Shown piece by piece: positions 48,933-59,007 of a stretch of DNA of 64,000 nucleotides. Every line of letters begins with the position of its first letter. Position 1 is the stretch's first letter. Position numbers and translations under genes: made by a program. The stretch lies in the NCBI GenBank assembly GCA_021776775.1, contig JAJFFE010000188.1, positions 1 through 64,000 of the forward strand, read 5' to 3'. The notes under the pieces were generated by a model. That model made no database searches, was not told the origin of the DNA, and was given only the letters and a program-made list of their open reading frames with translations. Source of the stretch: Planctomycetota bacterium (lineage in GTDB: Bacteria > Planctomycetota > UBA8108 > UBA1146 > JAJFFE01).

Positions 48933-51521
48933 ATGCGAGAGGGGTTCGCAATCGCGCCGCCTGAAGATGCCGACGTCGACCCAGGGGGTCGAGACGTCAA
49001 CTCCGACGACATCACCAAAAAGTCTTCGCCCACCGGGGGTCCACCTGATCCCGAATCGGACGATACCTCGGGTGCTGGGGAGGGTTCCGTCGTGGACGCT
49101 CCGACGGAGACTCGCTCTCCGCTCGATCCCACGGCCACTCAAAGAACCGTTGATCCCACCGCGACCCATCGAGATCGATCGTTAGGTACAAACGACGATC
49201 GCATGGATGACACGGTGACCCATGACTCCGTGACTCCCGATGCTGAGCCGGATGACGTGGGGCGGACCGAGGGCTCAAGACCAGTTGGGGAGCTGTCGTC
49301 GCCCGATCCCGATCGATATCGGGTTCGTGACTTCTTGGGCGCAGGCGGAATGGGCGAGGTGTTCGCTGCCGAAGACTCCGTTCTCGCGCGCGATGTCGCG
49401 ATCAAGTATGTGCGCGACGATGTTGGGGGACTGGAGTCGCGGCGCACTGCGTTCATTCGAGAGGCGCGGATCTCGGGGGATCTCGATCATCCGAACATTC
49501 CACCGGTGTTCGATCTCGGCGTCGACGAAACGGGGCGAACGTTCTACGTCATGCGGCTCATCCAGGGTCGATCGCTCAAGGAGATTCTAGCGTCTCGAGA
49601 TAGCGACGAGACGTGGACCGTGGCGCGCCTCTTGGCGTTGTTCCAGCAAGCGTGCCTCGCTCTCGATTTCGCGCATTCGCGCGGGATCCTCCACTTGGAC
49701 GTCAAGCCGGCCAACATCATGATAGGAGAGTACGGCGAGCTGTACGTGGTGGATTGGGGATTGTCCTCCCGGGTGGATGAGGAGCGCCGCGGCGGCATTC
49801 GGGGAACACCAACCTACATGTCGCCCGAGCAAGCGTCGGGTGCGAATGAACTGGCTCCGGCGAGCGACTTGTTCTCGCTCGGCACCGTTCTCTACGAGAT
49901 CGCCACTGGGTGTCGAGCGTTTGGCGATCCTGACTCCGGGCGGATCCTCGAGCGCGTCCGGCAAGCCAACTTCGATCAGGGTGGCGCTTGGCTGTCGGTT
50001 CCGTCCGAACTGCGAGAGACCGTCTCGCGCGCGCTCGCAAAAGAGCCGGGTGAACGTCATCAGAGTGCGCGAGAATTGCACGATGACGTGCAACTTTTTC
50101 TCGATGGAACGAAGGAGAAAGCGCGTAAACGCAAAGAGGCAAACCTGTCCATCGAAGCGGCGGAACGTGAGTTGTCCGAGCGTCGTCGCCTCCTTGCTGA
50201 TGCACAGAAATCACGGGTCGAAGCGGAGAGGGCGCGACCGGAGAGCTGGGCGCCCGCCGAGGAGAAGCAGGCGTCCTGGGACGCGGAGGACGGCGAGGCT
50301 CGTCTCTCGAACGAGGCGGAGTACGCGATGGAGCGTGCGACTCGCCACATGCTGCAAGCGTTCGGTTTTGCTCCGGATGACGTCGAGATTCGAGAACGGT
50401 TGGGAGCGTTGTTCTGGGAGCGATTCGTCGAAGCGGAGGAGCGGGCCGATCTCTTTCAACTTCGTTTTTTCGAGAGCCAACTACGTCGTCTCGAGCTTGA
50501 TGAGTACTCCGCGCGACTTCGTGGGGTCGGTAGCGTCGCGCTGAGTGTGACACCTTCACCGCAGCGCGTGCTCTTTCACCGATTGGTCGAGCGGAATCGC
50601 GTTCTTTGTCCCGAGGATGAACACGAGCTGCAGCCCGGGCCTGAGATCCGAATCGACGAGATGCCGATGGGTCGATACCAGATCACGCTCGAGCGCGAAG
50701 GGTATCGGCCGCTCGTCGCTCCGGTCTTCGTCGAACGCGACCGATGCTTCGAAGGTGATTGGCGACTTCGTACGGACGACGAAATCGGCGCTGATTTCAT
50801 TCAGGTCCCAGCCGGCGCGTTCATCATGGGTGGGGACGCCGAGACATTCATGTCGGTGCCTCGATGCCAGCCCACGGTGCGGGAGTTCTTCATCGGTCGA
50901 TTGCCTGTTTCCTGGCGCGACTACTTGGAGTTCCTGCAGAGCTTGCACGAGAAATCTCCGACGTTGGCAAAGCGTCGTCTACCCGATCTCATGTCTGAAG
51001 GAACCCAGTCCTGGTTCATCGAGGATGGCGTGGTTCAGTACTGGCGCAGCGATCACGTCAAGGAGGGGCGACGAGATTGGCCGATCTTCGGCGTTTCGTT
51101 CCACGACGCCATGGCCTATTGCACCTGGCGGTCGGAGCGGGACGCGATCAAGTACACCCTTCCGACGGACGAAGAGTGGGAAAAGGCGGCGCGAGGAGTG
51201 GACGGACGGTTATTCCCGTGGGGGGATCGCTACGACGCTTCGTTCTGTAAGAACTCGGGCAGCACGGACCTCAAGGCTCAGCCTGAACCGATCGGTACGT
51301 ACGACACGGACTGCTCGCCGTACGGTGTTCGAGATATGGGAGGGACTGTTCGCGAGTGGTGCAACTCGTGGTTCAAGAAGAAGGACCAGCAACGGCTCGT
51401 TCGAGGTGGCGCGTGGAACTTCGACGAGATTGGCGCGCATGCAGCGTATCGTGTCGGTTGCCCACCCGCGGTGTCGTATCCATTTATCGGTTTCCGCCTC
51501 GTGCATCACCCGGTGGATTGA
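48933..51521 (+). CDS. Ser/Thr protein kinase fused to a sulfatase-modifying-factor-like domain
   Basis: The first 125 residues are Pro/Thr/Asp-rich and disordered-looking. The kinase domain (about 128-390) has GAGGMGEVF, VAIK with Lys158, the catalytic loop HLDVKPAN (254-261; Leu replaces the usual Arg of HRD) and DWG (274-276) instead of DFG. A charged coiled-coil region follows (about 390-470). The C-terminal part (about 650-862) is FGE/SUMF1-like: VPAGAFIMGG, FGVSFHDAMAYCTW, LPTDEEWEKAARG, FPWGDRY, RGGAW and IGFRLV. The catalytic Cys pair expected in FGE after RGGAW is missing (NFDEIGAHAAYRV), so it is probably a binding module. No membrane segment. Divergent from the secreted protein. 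Confidence 0.9.
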   Translation: MREGFAIAPPEDADVDPGGRDVNSDDITKKSSPTGGPPDPESDDTSGAGEGSVVDAPTETRSPLDPTATQRTVDPTATHRDRSLGTNDDRMDDTVTHDSVTPDAEPDDVGRTEGSRPVGELSSPDPDRYRVRDFLGAGGMGEVFAAEDSVLARDVAIKYVRDDVGGLESRRTAFIREARISGDLDHPNIPPVFDLGVDETGRTFYVMRLIQGRSLKEILASRDSDETWTVARLLALFQQACLALDFAHSRGILHLDVKPANIMIGEYGELYVVDWGLSSRVDEERRGGIRGTPTYMSPEQASGANELAPASDLFSLGTVLYEIATGCRAFGDPDSGRILERVRQANFDQGGAWLSVPSELRETVSRALAKEPGERHQSARELHDDVQLFLDGTKEKARKRKEANLSIEAAERELSERRRLLADAQKSRVEAERARPESWAPAEEKQASWDAEDGEARLSNEAEYAMERATRHMLQAFGFAPDDVEIRERLGALFWERFVEAEERADLFQLRFFESQLRRLELDEYSARLRGVGSVALSVTPSPQRVLFHRLVERNRVLCPEDEHELQPGPEIRIDEMPMGRYQITLEREGYRPLVAPVFVERDRCFEGDWRLRTDDEIGADFIQVPAGAFIMGGDAETFMSVPRCQPTVREFFIGRLPVSWRDYLEFLQSLHEKSPTLAKRRLPDLMSEGTQSWFIEDGVVQYWRSDHVKEGRRDWPIFGVSFHDAMAYCTWRSERDAIKYTLPTDEEWEKAARGVDGRLFPWGDRYDASFCKNSGSTDLKAQPEPIGTYDTDCSPYGVRDMGGTVREWCNSWFKKKDQQRLVRGGAWNFDEIGAHAAYRVGCPPAVSYPFIGFRLVHHPVD

Positions 51522-51577
51522 CGGATTCACGAAAGGACAGCCGGCACCACTTCGCGGGATGAAGGATCTTGGGGCGC

Positions 51578-54499
51578 TCAGCGGCGGAGTCTGGCGAGGT
51601 GTCGTCGCAGGATCTCTTGAACGGTGTGCGTGTGGTACTCGATCTCTTCGATGAGCAGATCGCTCGCCTGGCCTTCGCGCAGCGGCCGATACCCGATTCG
51701 ACGAGCCAAGTCATCGAGGGACTCGTGGTCGGTAGGTATCAACCGGACACTGGATCGATGCATCATCGAGAGTCGATTCTCGACGAGGCGGAAGAAGAGA
51801 TAAGCAGTCGCGAGGCTGGCTCCTTCGAGCGGTGAGAAGACGTTTTTCTGCGTCAGCTTCTGAATCGCGGTGTGGGTGTTTGGCTCCCATATGTCCGGAT
51901 CGTCTCGGACCCCCAAGAGTATTGAACTCTGCACGAGGAACTCCACGTCGAACAGGCCACCGGGGCCCGCTTTGAGATGAAAGCCGTCCTGTTTCTTATC
52001 GCGCTTGCGCCGCTCGTGCATGTCGATCATCTCATCGATGATGGCGCCTGGCTCGAGACCGCGTCCGATGTTGCTGCGAGCAAAGTCGAGGATGCGTTCG
52101 CCCAAGTTGATGCTGCCGGTTACCGGGGCTGAGCGAATCAGCGCTTGGTGTTCCCAAATCTGTGACTCTTCTCCGCGAAAGTACGCCTGGAACTCACGAA
52201 ACGAGTGGACCAGCGCGCCACCCTTGCCGCGGGGCCGCAACCGAAGATCGGTCGGGTAGAGCACCCCGCCGGATCCTGGGTTGTTGAGCAGGGCGATGAC
52301 GCGTTGCAGCAGTTGTGTATAGAACTCACGTTCCGTGATCCCGAGTGCAGTTTGTCCTTCACCGTCGTAGATCAGGATCATGTCGATGTCGGATGCGTAC
52401 CCCATCTCTTGTCCACCGAGCCGGCCGAGGGCGACGATCGCGTGTTCAGGTGGCGAGTTCCCGCTGGGTTCCAGCACTCCGAGTCGATCGACGAGTTCTG
52501 ACTGAGCAATGTCGTCGACAATGCGCAGCGTTGCCCGGGCCAGGGCGGAGAGGCGCTTGATGACGCCCAATATGGGAATTCGTACCGACAGGTCGAGGAT
52601 GGCGATTTCGAGAAGGTGGATCGCGCGGAACTCGTGCAGTGTCTTGACGCGACGCTCTAGGCTTCGCCCGATGAACGCATTCCTCATTTCCTCGACCAAG
52701 TTTTCTTCTACGATCTTCTCGCCGGTCCGCAAGCGATCGATCACCTCATCCAGGTTTCCAGGATGGTTGAGAAGCAACTCGGACAAGAAGCGACTGCAGC
52801 CGAAGAGGTCGACGAACAGTGCGCAGTGTTCTGGGTGTTCGGCCAAGAGTTGATAGAACGTTGCCGGCGTGCCGAGGGTTTCTACGCAGTTCGTGAACAT
52901 GAGCAACGCTTGGTCAGGGTCCGGCGTATTGCTGAGTTTGTCGAGCAGGGTGGGAAGCAGGTGCGCGAGGAATTGTCGCGCACGCGGGGATCGGAGTTCT
53001 CGCCGACGAGGGTACGCTAGGCGTCGCAGGAGCGTGTAAGCCTTCATGGAGTCGCGAAAGTTGAGGCTCGACATCGTGCGTTCGATCTCGGCCGGCTCGG
53101 GCCGAAACGCGAGGACGAGGTTGATTTCATCGTTGGATCCTCCGCTGAACAGTCGGTGGAAGAGCCGATCGAGAATTCCGCGGATGCGGTTGCGTCGGAG
53201 GTCGAACGTGACGCGGAAATCACGCCAGGAGTCGTATCGCAAGCCCTTCGCGAGAGCTTGCTGACTCGCTTCGTCTTCTGGGAGAACGAACGACTGGAGT
53301 CGGTGCCGCAACATCATTCGATGTTCGATGGACCGCAGAAACAAGTAGCCGTCGCCGAGAAAGACGCTCTCGGCCAGTGTGATGGCGCCCGCCCGGTGTA
53401 GAAGCGGGATTGCGCGGAACACGTTTCCGCCGCGTATGCTCGGGTAAACGGCACCGTGGAGTAGCTGAAGGAACTGGACGATGTACTCGACGTCTCGGAT
53501 TCCGCCCCACCCCACTTTGATCTGGCGACGTTCGACATCTCGTCCATCGAGGGTTCGCTCCAGTTGGCGTTTGTATCCCTTGAGTTGCCGGATGCCTTCC
53601 GCTCTGAATTCGCTTTCGTAGACGAATTGCAGCAGGTCAGCCACATATCGATCGATCGCTTCGGATCTTGTCGTGACAACCCTCGCGCGGATGTGAACCA
53701 TTCTTTCCCAGGTACCGCCGGTCAGTTCCAACTCGCGTCTTGCTTGGGTGATGGTCGGGACGAGCGGGGCCGCGGAGCCGCCGGGGCGCAGGCGTAGATC
53801 GGTTCGGTAGACGTGGCGTCCTCGACCGCGACCGGAGAGGAGCTTCAGGACGGCGCGGGCTTTTTGGGTCGCCGCCGACTCGTCGGTTCCCTCCAATCTG
53901 AGGAAGTAGAGATCGATGTCCGATGAGTAGTTGAGTTCGTTGCCGCCCCACTTGCCAAGAGCGATGACGGTGAGATCTGGGTCGTCGGGACCGGATACGA
54001 GGCGAAGCGCGGCGCGGACCGTATCGTCGGCGAGCCGAGACAAAGCAGCAGCCGTGCGATCGACGGTGGAACGTCCTTCGAGTTCGCCCAAGCAGATCAG
54101 AAGATTTTGCAAGGAGTGCCATTGGTCGAACTCGGCTGGGTTCGAACCGGAGAACGGCTGCGGAAGCTCCTCAGTGGCGTGCGGGGTTTCGAGTGAGGCT
54201 AGCAGCGGGCCGAGCCCCGTCGCGGTGTCGATCAAGACATCGCTTGTCCCAGCGAGTAGCGAGAGTCTTTCGAGCTGCGGCCGGGACGGGAGAGAGTCGC
54301 CCGCGCTCCGTATGAATCGTTCAAGTCCGTTGAGCGCTAGGTCGACATCGGCCGCGCCCTCCGCGATCGAGAGCCAATCCTTCTGGTTTAGGCTTGGCGC
54401 GCTCGCGGCAAGGGCTTTGAGATTGAAAAGCGAGCGGTCAACGTGAAACGACCCGGCATCGTCGAGGAGGCGCCGGAGGTCGTCGTCGACAGAGTTCAC
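51578..54499 (-). CDS. glnE: Bifunctional glutamine synthetase adenylyltransferase/deadenylase
   Basis: GlnE adds and removes AMP on glutamine synthetase in response to nitrogen status. Both nucleotidyltransferase domains are visible in the 973 aa. The N-terminal one (about 182-199) has GKWGGNELNYSSDIDLYF, and the C-terminal one (about 686-705) has GRLGGQEMGYASDIDMIL. The linking HD-like helical domain includes RDVEYIVQFLQLLHG and the second PSG..FDVEFLVQ motif. Neither a glutamine synthetase nor a PII gene is in the window. It follows the tolC-like gene by 3 bases and is probably cotranscribed. Confidence 0.95.
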   Translation of the reverse strand: MNSVDDDLRRLLDDAGSFHVDRSLFNLKALAASAPSLNQKDWLSIAEGAADVDLALNGLERFIRSAGDSLPSRPQLERLSLLAGTSDVLIDTATGLGPLLASLETPHATEELPQPFSGSNPAEFDQWHSLQNLLICLGELEGRSTVDRTAAALSRLADDTVRAALRLVSGPDDPDLTVIALGKWGGNELNYSSDIDLYFLRLEGTDESAATQKARAVLKLLSGRGRGRHVYRTDLRLRPGGSAAPLVPTITQARRELELTGGTWERMVHIRARVVTTRSEAIDRYVADLLQFVYESEFRAEGIRQLKGYKRQLERTLDGRDVERRQIKVGWGGIRDVEYIVQFLQLLHGAVYPSIRGGNVFRAIPLLHRAGAITLAESVFLGDGYLFLRSIEHRMMLRHRLQSFVLPEDEASQQALAKGLRYDSWRDFRVTFDLRRNRIRGILDRLFHRLFSGGSNDEINLVLAFRPEPAEIERTMSSLNFRDSMKAYTLLRRLAYPRRRELRSPRARQFLAHLLPTLLDKLSNTPDPDQALLMFTNCVETLGTPATFYQLLAEHPEHCALFVDLFGCSRFLSELLLNHPGNLDEVIDRLRTGEKIVEENLVEEMRNAFIGRSLERRVKTLHEFRAIHLLEIAILDLSVRIPILGVIKRLSALARATLRIVDDIAQSELVDRLGVLEPSGNSPPEHAIVALGRLGGQEMGYASDIDMILIYDGEGQTALGITEREFYTQLLQRVIALLNNPGSGGVLYPTDLRLRPRGKGGALVHSFREFQAYFRGEESQIWEHQALIRSAPVTGSINLGERILDFARSNIGRGLEPGAIIDEMIDMHERRKRDKKQDGFHLKAGPGGLFDVEFLVQSSILLGVRDDPDIWEPNTHTAIQKLTQKNVFSPLEGASLATAYLFFRLVENRLSMMHRSSVRLIPTDHESLDDLARRIGYRPLREGQASDLLIEEIEYHTHTVQEILRRHLARLRR

Positions 54500-54502
54500 G
54501 AT

Positions 54503-56140
54503 CTACGGCCGACCACTCTGATCGATGTCGACCGGGGCGTAGTTCGTCAGGAGCGTCCCGACTGCGCGCAGGTACGCGGTGATGGCGTTCTGATGGTCGA
54601 CACGCGCTTGCAGTTCTTGAGACTCAGCTTCGAGGAGGTTGTTCTGGACTTCAAACACTTGAAAGGCGGTCGACGCGCCCGCGGTCAGTCGCGCCGCCTC
54701 TCCCTCCAAAGTCTCTCGTTGGAGGCGAACCTGCTCCTGTCGAGCGATCACTGTTCGGTACGAGGAGCGGATGTCTCGGATGGCGCGCGTGACTTCGAGC
54801 GTGGCCAAGTTCCGCAGCCGGCTGTGATCGAGTCGCGCAGAGTCCATGGCCGCCTGCGCCTTGAACTTTGCGGTTCTCGCCGAACGATTGCCGAGGGCGT
54901 ACTCGAAGTTGACTGCGACGGTCCAGGAGTAGTAGCGCCCCGAGAACAGTTCGTCCAACGAGTTGCCGATGTTCTCCTCGAGTCCGAGCTGGTTCCAGGT
55001 GGCATCGAGGTTCAGCGACGGAAGCAAATTGTGATCGGCGCGGTTGAAGCTATGCATCGTCGAGGTCAACGCGTGCTCGGCTTGTCGAATATCGGAGCGT
55101 AGCTCGTGAGCGAGGAGGATCGCGTCTTCGACGTCGACCGGATACTCCTCGAAGACCAACGGCGTTGTCAGGACAATCTCGAGGTGGTCGTAAGTATCGT
55201 GTACCTGCGCTTCGCCTGTTTCCCGGAGATGCTCCCTGTAGTTCAGAAGATCTAGCAACGTGTCTTGGGCGTTCATTACGGCGTTCTCTGCTTGGATGAT
55301 GCCGCTCTTCTGCTCCGCGATGTTTGCTTGCGCCTGGGTAATGTCAACTTGGGTTCCGGTGCCGGCTCGAAGTCTGTCTTGGTTGCGGCTCAGTAGGTCT
55401 TCTGCTTCCAGGAGTCCTGACTGCTTCACTTCGAGATCCTTGTACGTGAAGTACAAACTCCAATAGGCGTTGATCGTGTTGTTGACGACCGTTTCGGTCT
55501 CGGCTCTGAGCCTCTCCTTGGCGATTGCATCGTTCTCGTGCGCGATGCGCAGATCCGCGAGTTGCACGGCGTAGCCGAAGTCCTTGAGGAGTGGTTGTTG
55601 GATGTTTGCCGTGATCGTCGTGTTGTTGCGGGGGTTGAAGCCGAAGAATCCGGACTGGGGGTTGTCGGACCTGCTATCGCTGAGTGACAGCGAGTAGCGA
55701 GTACCGAGTGGCATGAGTCCGTTGATACCGATCGCGCCGCGTTGGCTCGTGAACGGGTTCACGAGAATCTGGGTTGTCGATCCAAGCCCGGACAGAGTGT
55801 CGACCGTGGGCGTTCGGAACTTGCTCATGGAGTAGTCCGTGGTGAACAGCGGGTCGAACGCAGCCGAGGCTAGTCCGATGTCTCCGTGGGTTTGGTACGC
55901 GTTGAGGAGCTCGATCTGGATCGCGAGGTTTCGTGCCAACGCGATGCGGATGACTTCGGATATCGATAGCTCGATGGTCTTGGCCGTGGTACGTCCGGTG
56001 ATCGGAGGCGGCGCGGTTCCCGACTGGTCGTCTCGTTTCGGGGTGCTTTCGGCGTCGGTTTGGGCCGGCAGCGGCGGCGGGGTAAGCGGCGCGAACCACA
56101 GGATCAGAGTCGATATCAGCGGTAGCGTAACGGCGGTCAT
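54503..56140 (-). CDS. TolC-like outer membrane efflux protein
   Basis: The 545-aa protein starts with a hydrophobic signal (MTAVTLPLISTLILWF). Two OEP-type helical-hairpin halves follow. Helices and strands typical of TolC-like channels include ISEVIRIALARNLAIQIELLNA, GTQVDITQAQANIAEQKSGI and AGASTAFQVFEVQNNLLEAESQELQARVDHQNAI. It would form the outer-membrane duct of a tripartite efflux or type I system, but no inner-membrane pump or adaptor lies beside it. The ATG at 56140 has GGAG about 8 bases upstream, better than the frame start at 56206. Confidence 0.88.
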   Translation of the reverse strand: MTAVTLPLISTLILWFAPLTPPPLPAQTDAESTPKRDDQSGTAPPPITGRTTAKTIELSISEVIRIALARNLAIQIELLNAYQTHGDIGLASAAFDPLFTTDYSMSKFRTPTVDTLSGLGSTTQILVNPFTSQRGAIGINGLMPLGTRYSLSLSDSRSDNPQSGFFGFNPRNNTTITANIQQPLLKDFGYAVQLADLRIAHENDAIAKERLRAETETVVNNTINAYWSLYFTYKDLEVKQSGLLEAEDLLSRNQDRLRAGTGTQVDITQAQANIAEQKSGIIQAENAVMNAQDTLLDLLNYREHLRETGEAQVHDTYDHLEIVLTTPLVFEEYPVDVEDAILLAHELRSDIRQAEHALTSTMHSFNRADHNLLPSLNLDATWNQLGLEENIGNSLDELFSGRYYSWTVAVNFEYALGNRSARTAKFKAQAAMDSARLDHSRLRNLATLEVTRAIRDIRSSYRTVIARQEQVRLQRETLEGEAARLTAGASTAFQVFEVQNNLLEAESQELQARVDHQNAITAYLRAVGTLLTNYAPVDIDQSGRP

Positions 56141-56221
56141 GGTTGGAGCTCCCGTCCGGCCCGTTTGCGAAGGGGCGGATGATAGGTTGTTCCACGGGCG
56201 AAACAATGCGACCGAGGGGGG

Positions 56222-57001
56222 TTATCTCACGTTGCCCGAAGTCTCTTTATCGGCGTCTCCCCCGTTGGGCAACAGGCTCCACACGATTCTGAATGGGATA
56301 AGTGTGACGAATGACGCGGTGGTGAGGAGAAACAGGAGCGAGAAGCACGACCAGAATCCTTCACTGTAGAAGAATCCGATCAGCTGGCCGCGGCTGAGAA
56401 AGCCGAAGGTAACGCCCAGCCACGAGCACCCGAATCCTAATAGGTGGAAGATGACGATCGTGTAAATCGCTGCCAAGTATTCTTTTGCCGAAAGGCTCGC
56501 GGCGATGACCAGGGAGACGGTGATGTAGACGAAGATCCAGCCGTGGAGCCGGTGAACCTTGAGTTGGGCGGGTAGACGCTGTAGTTGCTGAAAAAACTGA
56601 TCGAGCGGTTCCCGTTCGAAGCGGCCTTGGCTGAGTTCTTCTGGGTCGTAGATGGGGAGGTGGAGAGTGGACTCTACGAGGTCGGGGTAGCTGGCGAGGA
56701 AACAGTAAAGTCCGGCGAAGATGAGGAAAAGGCGGGTCGTGATGAAGATCGCTGGGCCGATGTGCTTGATGGGTGACGGATCGGTTTCGATCGAAGGTCC
56801 ACGGCGGAGCAGGTTCAACTGTCGAACCTTAGTACCCGAAAGCAAGCACGCAACCAGTCGGAGCACGGCATCGAGAGCGAATCCCGGCATGAAGATCAAC
56901 TTGACGACTGGGTTGTGGTGGAGTTTGTTGCGGAGCATGCCAACGGCCAGCAACGCCGTGCTCCAGAGTGCCAACCACACCAATGTCGCGCTTGGGAACA
57001 C
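56222..57001 (-). CDS. unrecognised integral membrane protein, 259 aa
   Basis: Hydrophobic segments lie at about residues 4-22, 85-106, 151-171, 180-205 and 218-244. The segments between carry a charged loop (IYDPEELSQGRFEREPLDQF). I do not recognise a family. It lies between parB and the tolC-like gene on the minus strand, with gaps of 51 and 81 bases, so it may share the parAB transcript. No catalytic motif is visible. Confidence 0.8.
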   Translation of the reverse strand: MFPSATLVWLALWSTALLAVGMLRNKLHHNPVVKLIFMPGFALDAVLRLVACLLSGTKVRQLNLLRRGPSIETDPSPIKHIGPAIFITTRLFLIFAGLYCFLASYPDLVESTLHLPIYDPEELSQGRFEREPLDQFFQQLQRLPAQLKVHRLHGWIFVYITVSLVIAASLSAKEYLAAIYTIVIFHLLGFGCSWLGVTFGFLSRGQLIGFFYSEGFWSCFSLLFLLTTASFVTLIPFRIVWSLLPNGGDADKETSGNVR

Positions 57002-57052
57002 CAGTTCACCTCGTGGGATGGAGCATGAAGAGCGCCGACCGTGCGCGCCCGC

Positions 57053-57967
57053 TTACGCTTCCGCCGCTTGGCCCATCATCTGACGTTTGATCCGCTCGAA
57101 GTCGTCCGTGGAGTAGTACTCGATGATGACTTTTCCTCGACCTCGACCTTCACGAATCTCGACTTTCGTGCCGAGGGCCGTGCTCAGGATGTTTTCCTGC
57201 TCAGCGACGTGGGGTGCCTTCACACGCAGTTCGGCCGGACCCGACGAGCCCGATGTTCCACGGTTCGGGGCGGCCGGTTCCCCGCTAACCGGTTCTTCGA
57301 TCGGCTCGCTCGGTCCCTTGAGCCGACTCTCTAATTCGCGGACGCTCAAACCCTCATCGACAATCGCCGAGAACCACTCCTCACGGTCGTCATCCGCGAG
57401 CGACAGCAGTAACTTCGCGTGCCCCGCCGAAATCGCTCCGCCGGCGAGGGCGTCCTGCATCGACTCGGAAAGTTCGAGAAATCGTAGAGTGTTTGCGACG
57501 GATGAGCGCTTCTTGCCCAATTCCCGCGCGAGGTCGGCTTGCGTCCAGCTGTTGTGCTCTCGCAGCTGGTGGTAGGCACGCGCCAATTCCACCGGGTTCA
57601 GGTCTTCGCGTTGGATGTTCTCGACGAGGGCCAACTCGAGGAGGTCCTCTGGAGGCAGATCGCGGATGATGACGGGTACGACCTCTAGATTGATTCTCAA
57701 TGAGGCTCGAAGACGTCGTTCGCCGGCAATCAGCTCGAATCCGCCCGCTTCGTGTCGGCGCACGACGAGTGGCTGCAAGATGCCATCGTTCTTGATCGAC
57801 TGCGCTAGCTCGTCCAGTGCCTCATCGTCGAAGCGCGTCCGCGGCTGAGCTCGGTTGACCGCGATCAGTTTCGGGTCGATGTGCCGAATCTCCAGGGCGT
57901 TCCCGCTCGGCGATTCTGAGCTGCGGATTAGGGCGTCGAGCCCCCGGCCCAGCTTTCTAGCGACCAT
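57053..57967 (-). CDS. parB: Chromosome partitioning protein ParB
   Basis: ParB binds parS, spreads as a CTP-dependent clamp and works with ParA in origin segregation. The 304-aa protein has the N-terminal ARKLGRGLDALI, the CTP-binding motifs QPRTRFDDEALDELAQSI, LIAGERRLRAS and ALVENIQREDLNPVE, and the helix-turn-helix WTQADLARELGKKRSSVANTLRFLELS. A 40-residue flexible linker and a C-terminal dimerisation segment follow. It overlaps the parA stop by 11 bases. The cognate sites lie just upstream of parA. Confidence 0.96.
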   Translation of the reverse strand: MVARKLGRGLDALIRSSESPSGNALEIRHIDPKLIAVNRAQPRTRFDDEALDELAQSIKNDGILQPLVVRRHEAGGFELIAGERRLRASLRINLEVVPVIIRDLPPEDLLELALVENIQREDLNPVELARAYHQLREHNSWTQADLARELGKKRSSVANTLRFLELSESMQDALAGGAISAGHAKLLLSLADDDREEWFSAIVDEGLSVRELESRLKGPSEPIEEPVSGEPAAPNRGTSGSSGPAELRVKAPHVAEQENILSTALGTKVEIREGRGRGKVIIEYYSTDDFERIKRQMMGQAAEA

Positions 57968-58715
57968 TGAGCAAATCCTTCGTTAGCTGGAGGTAGGACC
58001 ACGATCCTCGGGAGCGGGGATCGTACTCGAACACGGGCGTACCGTAGCTGCTCGACTCGGCCAAGGCGACATCGCGCGGGACAGCTCCGGGCAGGGTCTC
58101 GTTGGGGAAGTATGCGCGTACCTCCTGCGATACCTCAAGGGCCAATTCTAGGGCCGGATCGAACATCGTCAGCAGGATACCCTGCAAGTTCAACGGCCGC
58201 GTTCGAGCTGCGCGGACCTTTTCGATACTCGGGAGCATCTGGCTGAGCCCCTCCATCGCGTAGTATTCGCATTGCACCGGGATCAGGACCGAATCGGCCA
58301 ACTGGAGGGCGAGCAACGGAATTGGACCCGCGGCCGGGGGGCAATCGAGGATCGCGTAGTCCATCGCTGGGTTGTGTCCCAGCAGCGAGTCTCTGAGTTC
58401 GGCGATGCGGACCGGGTCGAGTTGAGCGGCGACCGGCGAATAGTCATGGTTCACGCGGGAGGCCACAAGCCACAGCCCCTCGAAGCGGGTGGGCTGTAAT
58501 ATCTGTGACCATGCATCGGCGTTTTCCGACAGCAGCTCGATTGGCGCCCGGCTCGCGGCGGTGCCGCCTACTCCCGAAGTTGCATTTGCCTGCGGGTCCA
58601 GATCAACCAGGGCCGTGCGGTGACCGGCCAGCGACAGGCCGTACGCCAGATTGACCGCGGTTGTGGTCTTACCGACTCCGCCTTTTTGACTAGCAACAGC
58701 TACAATTTGCGTCAT
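57957..58715 (-). CDS. parA: Chromosome partitioning ATPase ParA (Soj-like)
   Basis: ParA is a MinD/ParA-type ATPase that drives segregation of ParB-parS complexes. The deviant Walker A KGGVGKTT (11-18) is present with VDLDPQANAT, Walker B YAILDCPPAAG and later SVLIPVQCEYYAMEGL. The 252-aa form lacks an N-terminal helix-turn-helix, as in the chromosomal type Ib/Soj class. The ATG is at 58715. The transcript runs away from the parS cluster. Confidence 0.96.
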   Translation of the reverse strand: MTQIVAVASQKGGVGKTTTAVNLAYGLSLAGHRTALVDLDPQANATSGVGGTAASRAPIELLSENADAWSQILQPTRFEGLWLVASRVNHDYSPVAAQLDPVRIAELRDSLLGHNPAMDYAILDCPPAAGPIPLLALQLADSVLIPVQCEYYAMEGLSQMLPSIEKVRAARTRPLNLQGILLTMFDPALELALEVSQEVRAYFPNETLPGAVPRDVALAESSSYGTPVFEYDPRSRGSWSYLQLTKDLLNGR

Positions 58716-58815
58716 GTCGCGCGGCTTCGCATTTCCCTAAGTTGTTCGGTGCGTCGCCGAAGAGTAGCTCCCGTTTGCTTGGAAGGGAAGACGCGGGGTG
58801 TGAAACCGGCTAGGT

Positions 58816-58831
58816 TGTTCCACGTGGAACA
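58816..58831. promoter_or_regulatory. parS: parS site 1
   Basis: Perfect 16-bp palindrome TGTTCCACGTGGAACA, a close relative of the Bacillus consensus TGTTTCACGTGAAACA. Confidence 0.9.
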
Positions 58832-58911
58832 ACGGCGTGGCTTCTCCTTTCCTCGCTTCGCGGCTTCTTGGGCAGGAATCGCCGTCGTGTTCCTTCCGCG
58901 GTCGACCCGAT

Positions 58912-58927
58912 TGTTCCACGTGGAACA
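58912..58927. promoter_or_regulatory. parS: parS site 2
   Basis: Identical 16-bp palindrome, 96 bases from site 1 (start to start). Confidence 0.9.
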
Positions 58928-58970
58928 TTCGGAAGTTGCGACGGCTTCGCGCGGTTTCAAGATCACGAAA

Positions 58971-58986
58971 TGTTCCACGTGGAACA
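58971..58986. promoter_or_regulatory. parS: parS site 3
   Basis: Identical 16-bp palindrome, 59 bases from site 2. Confidence 0.9.
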
Positions 58987-59007
58987 TTCCTGCCCCGAGC
59001 CCCGAAA

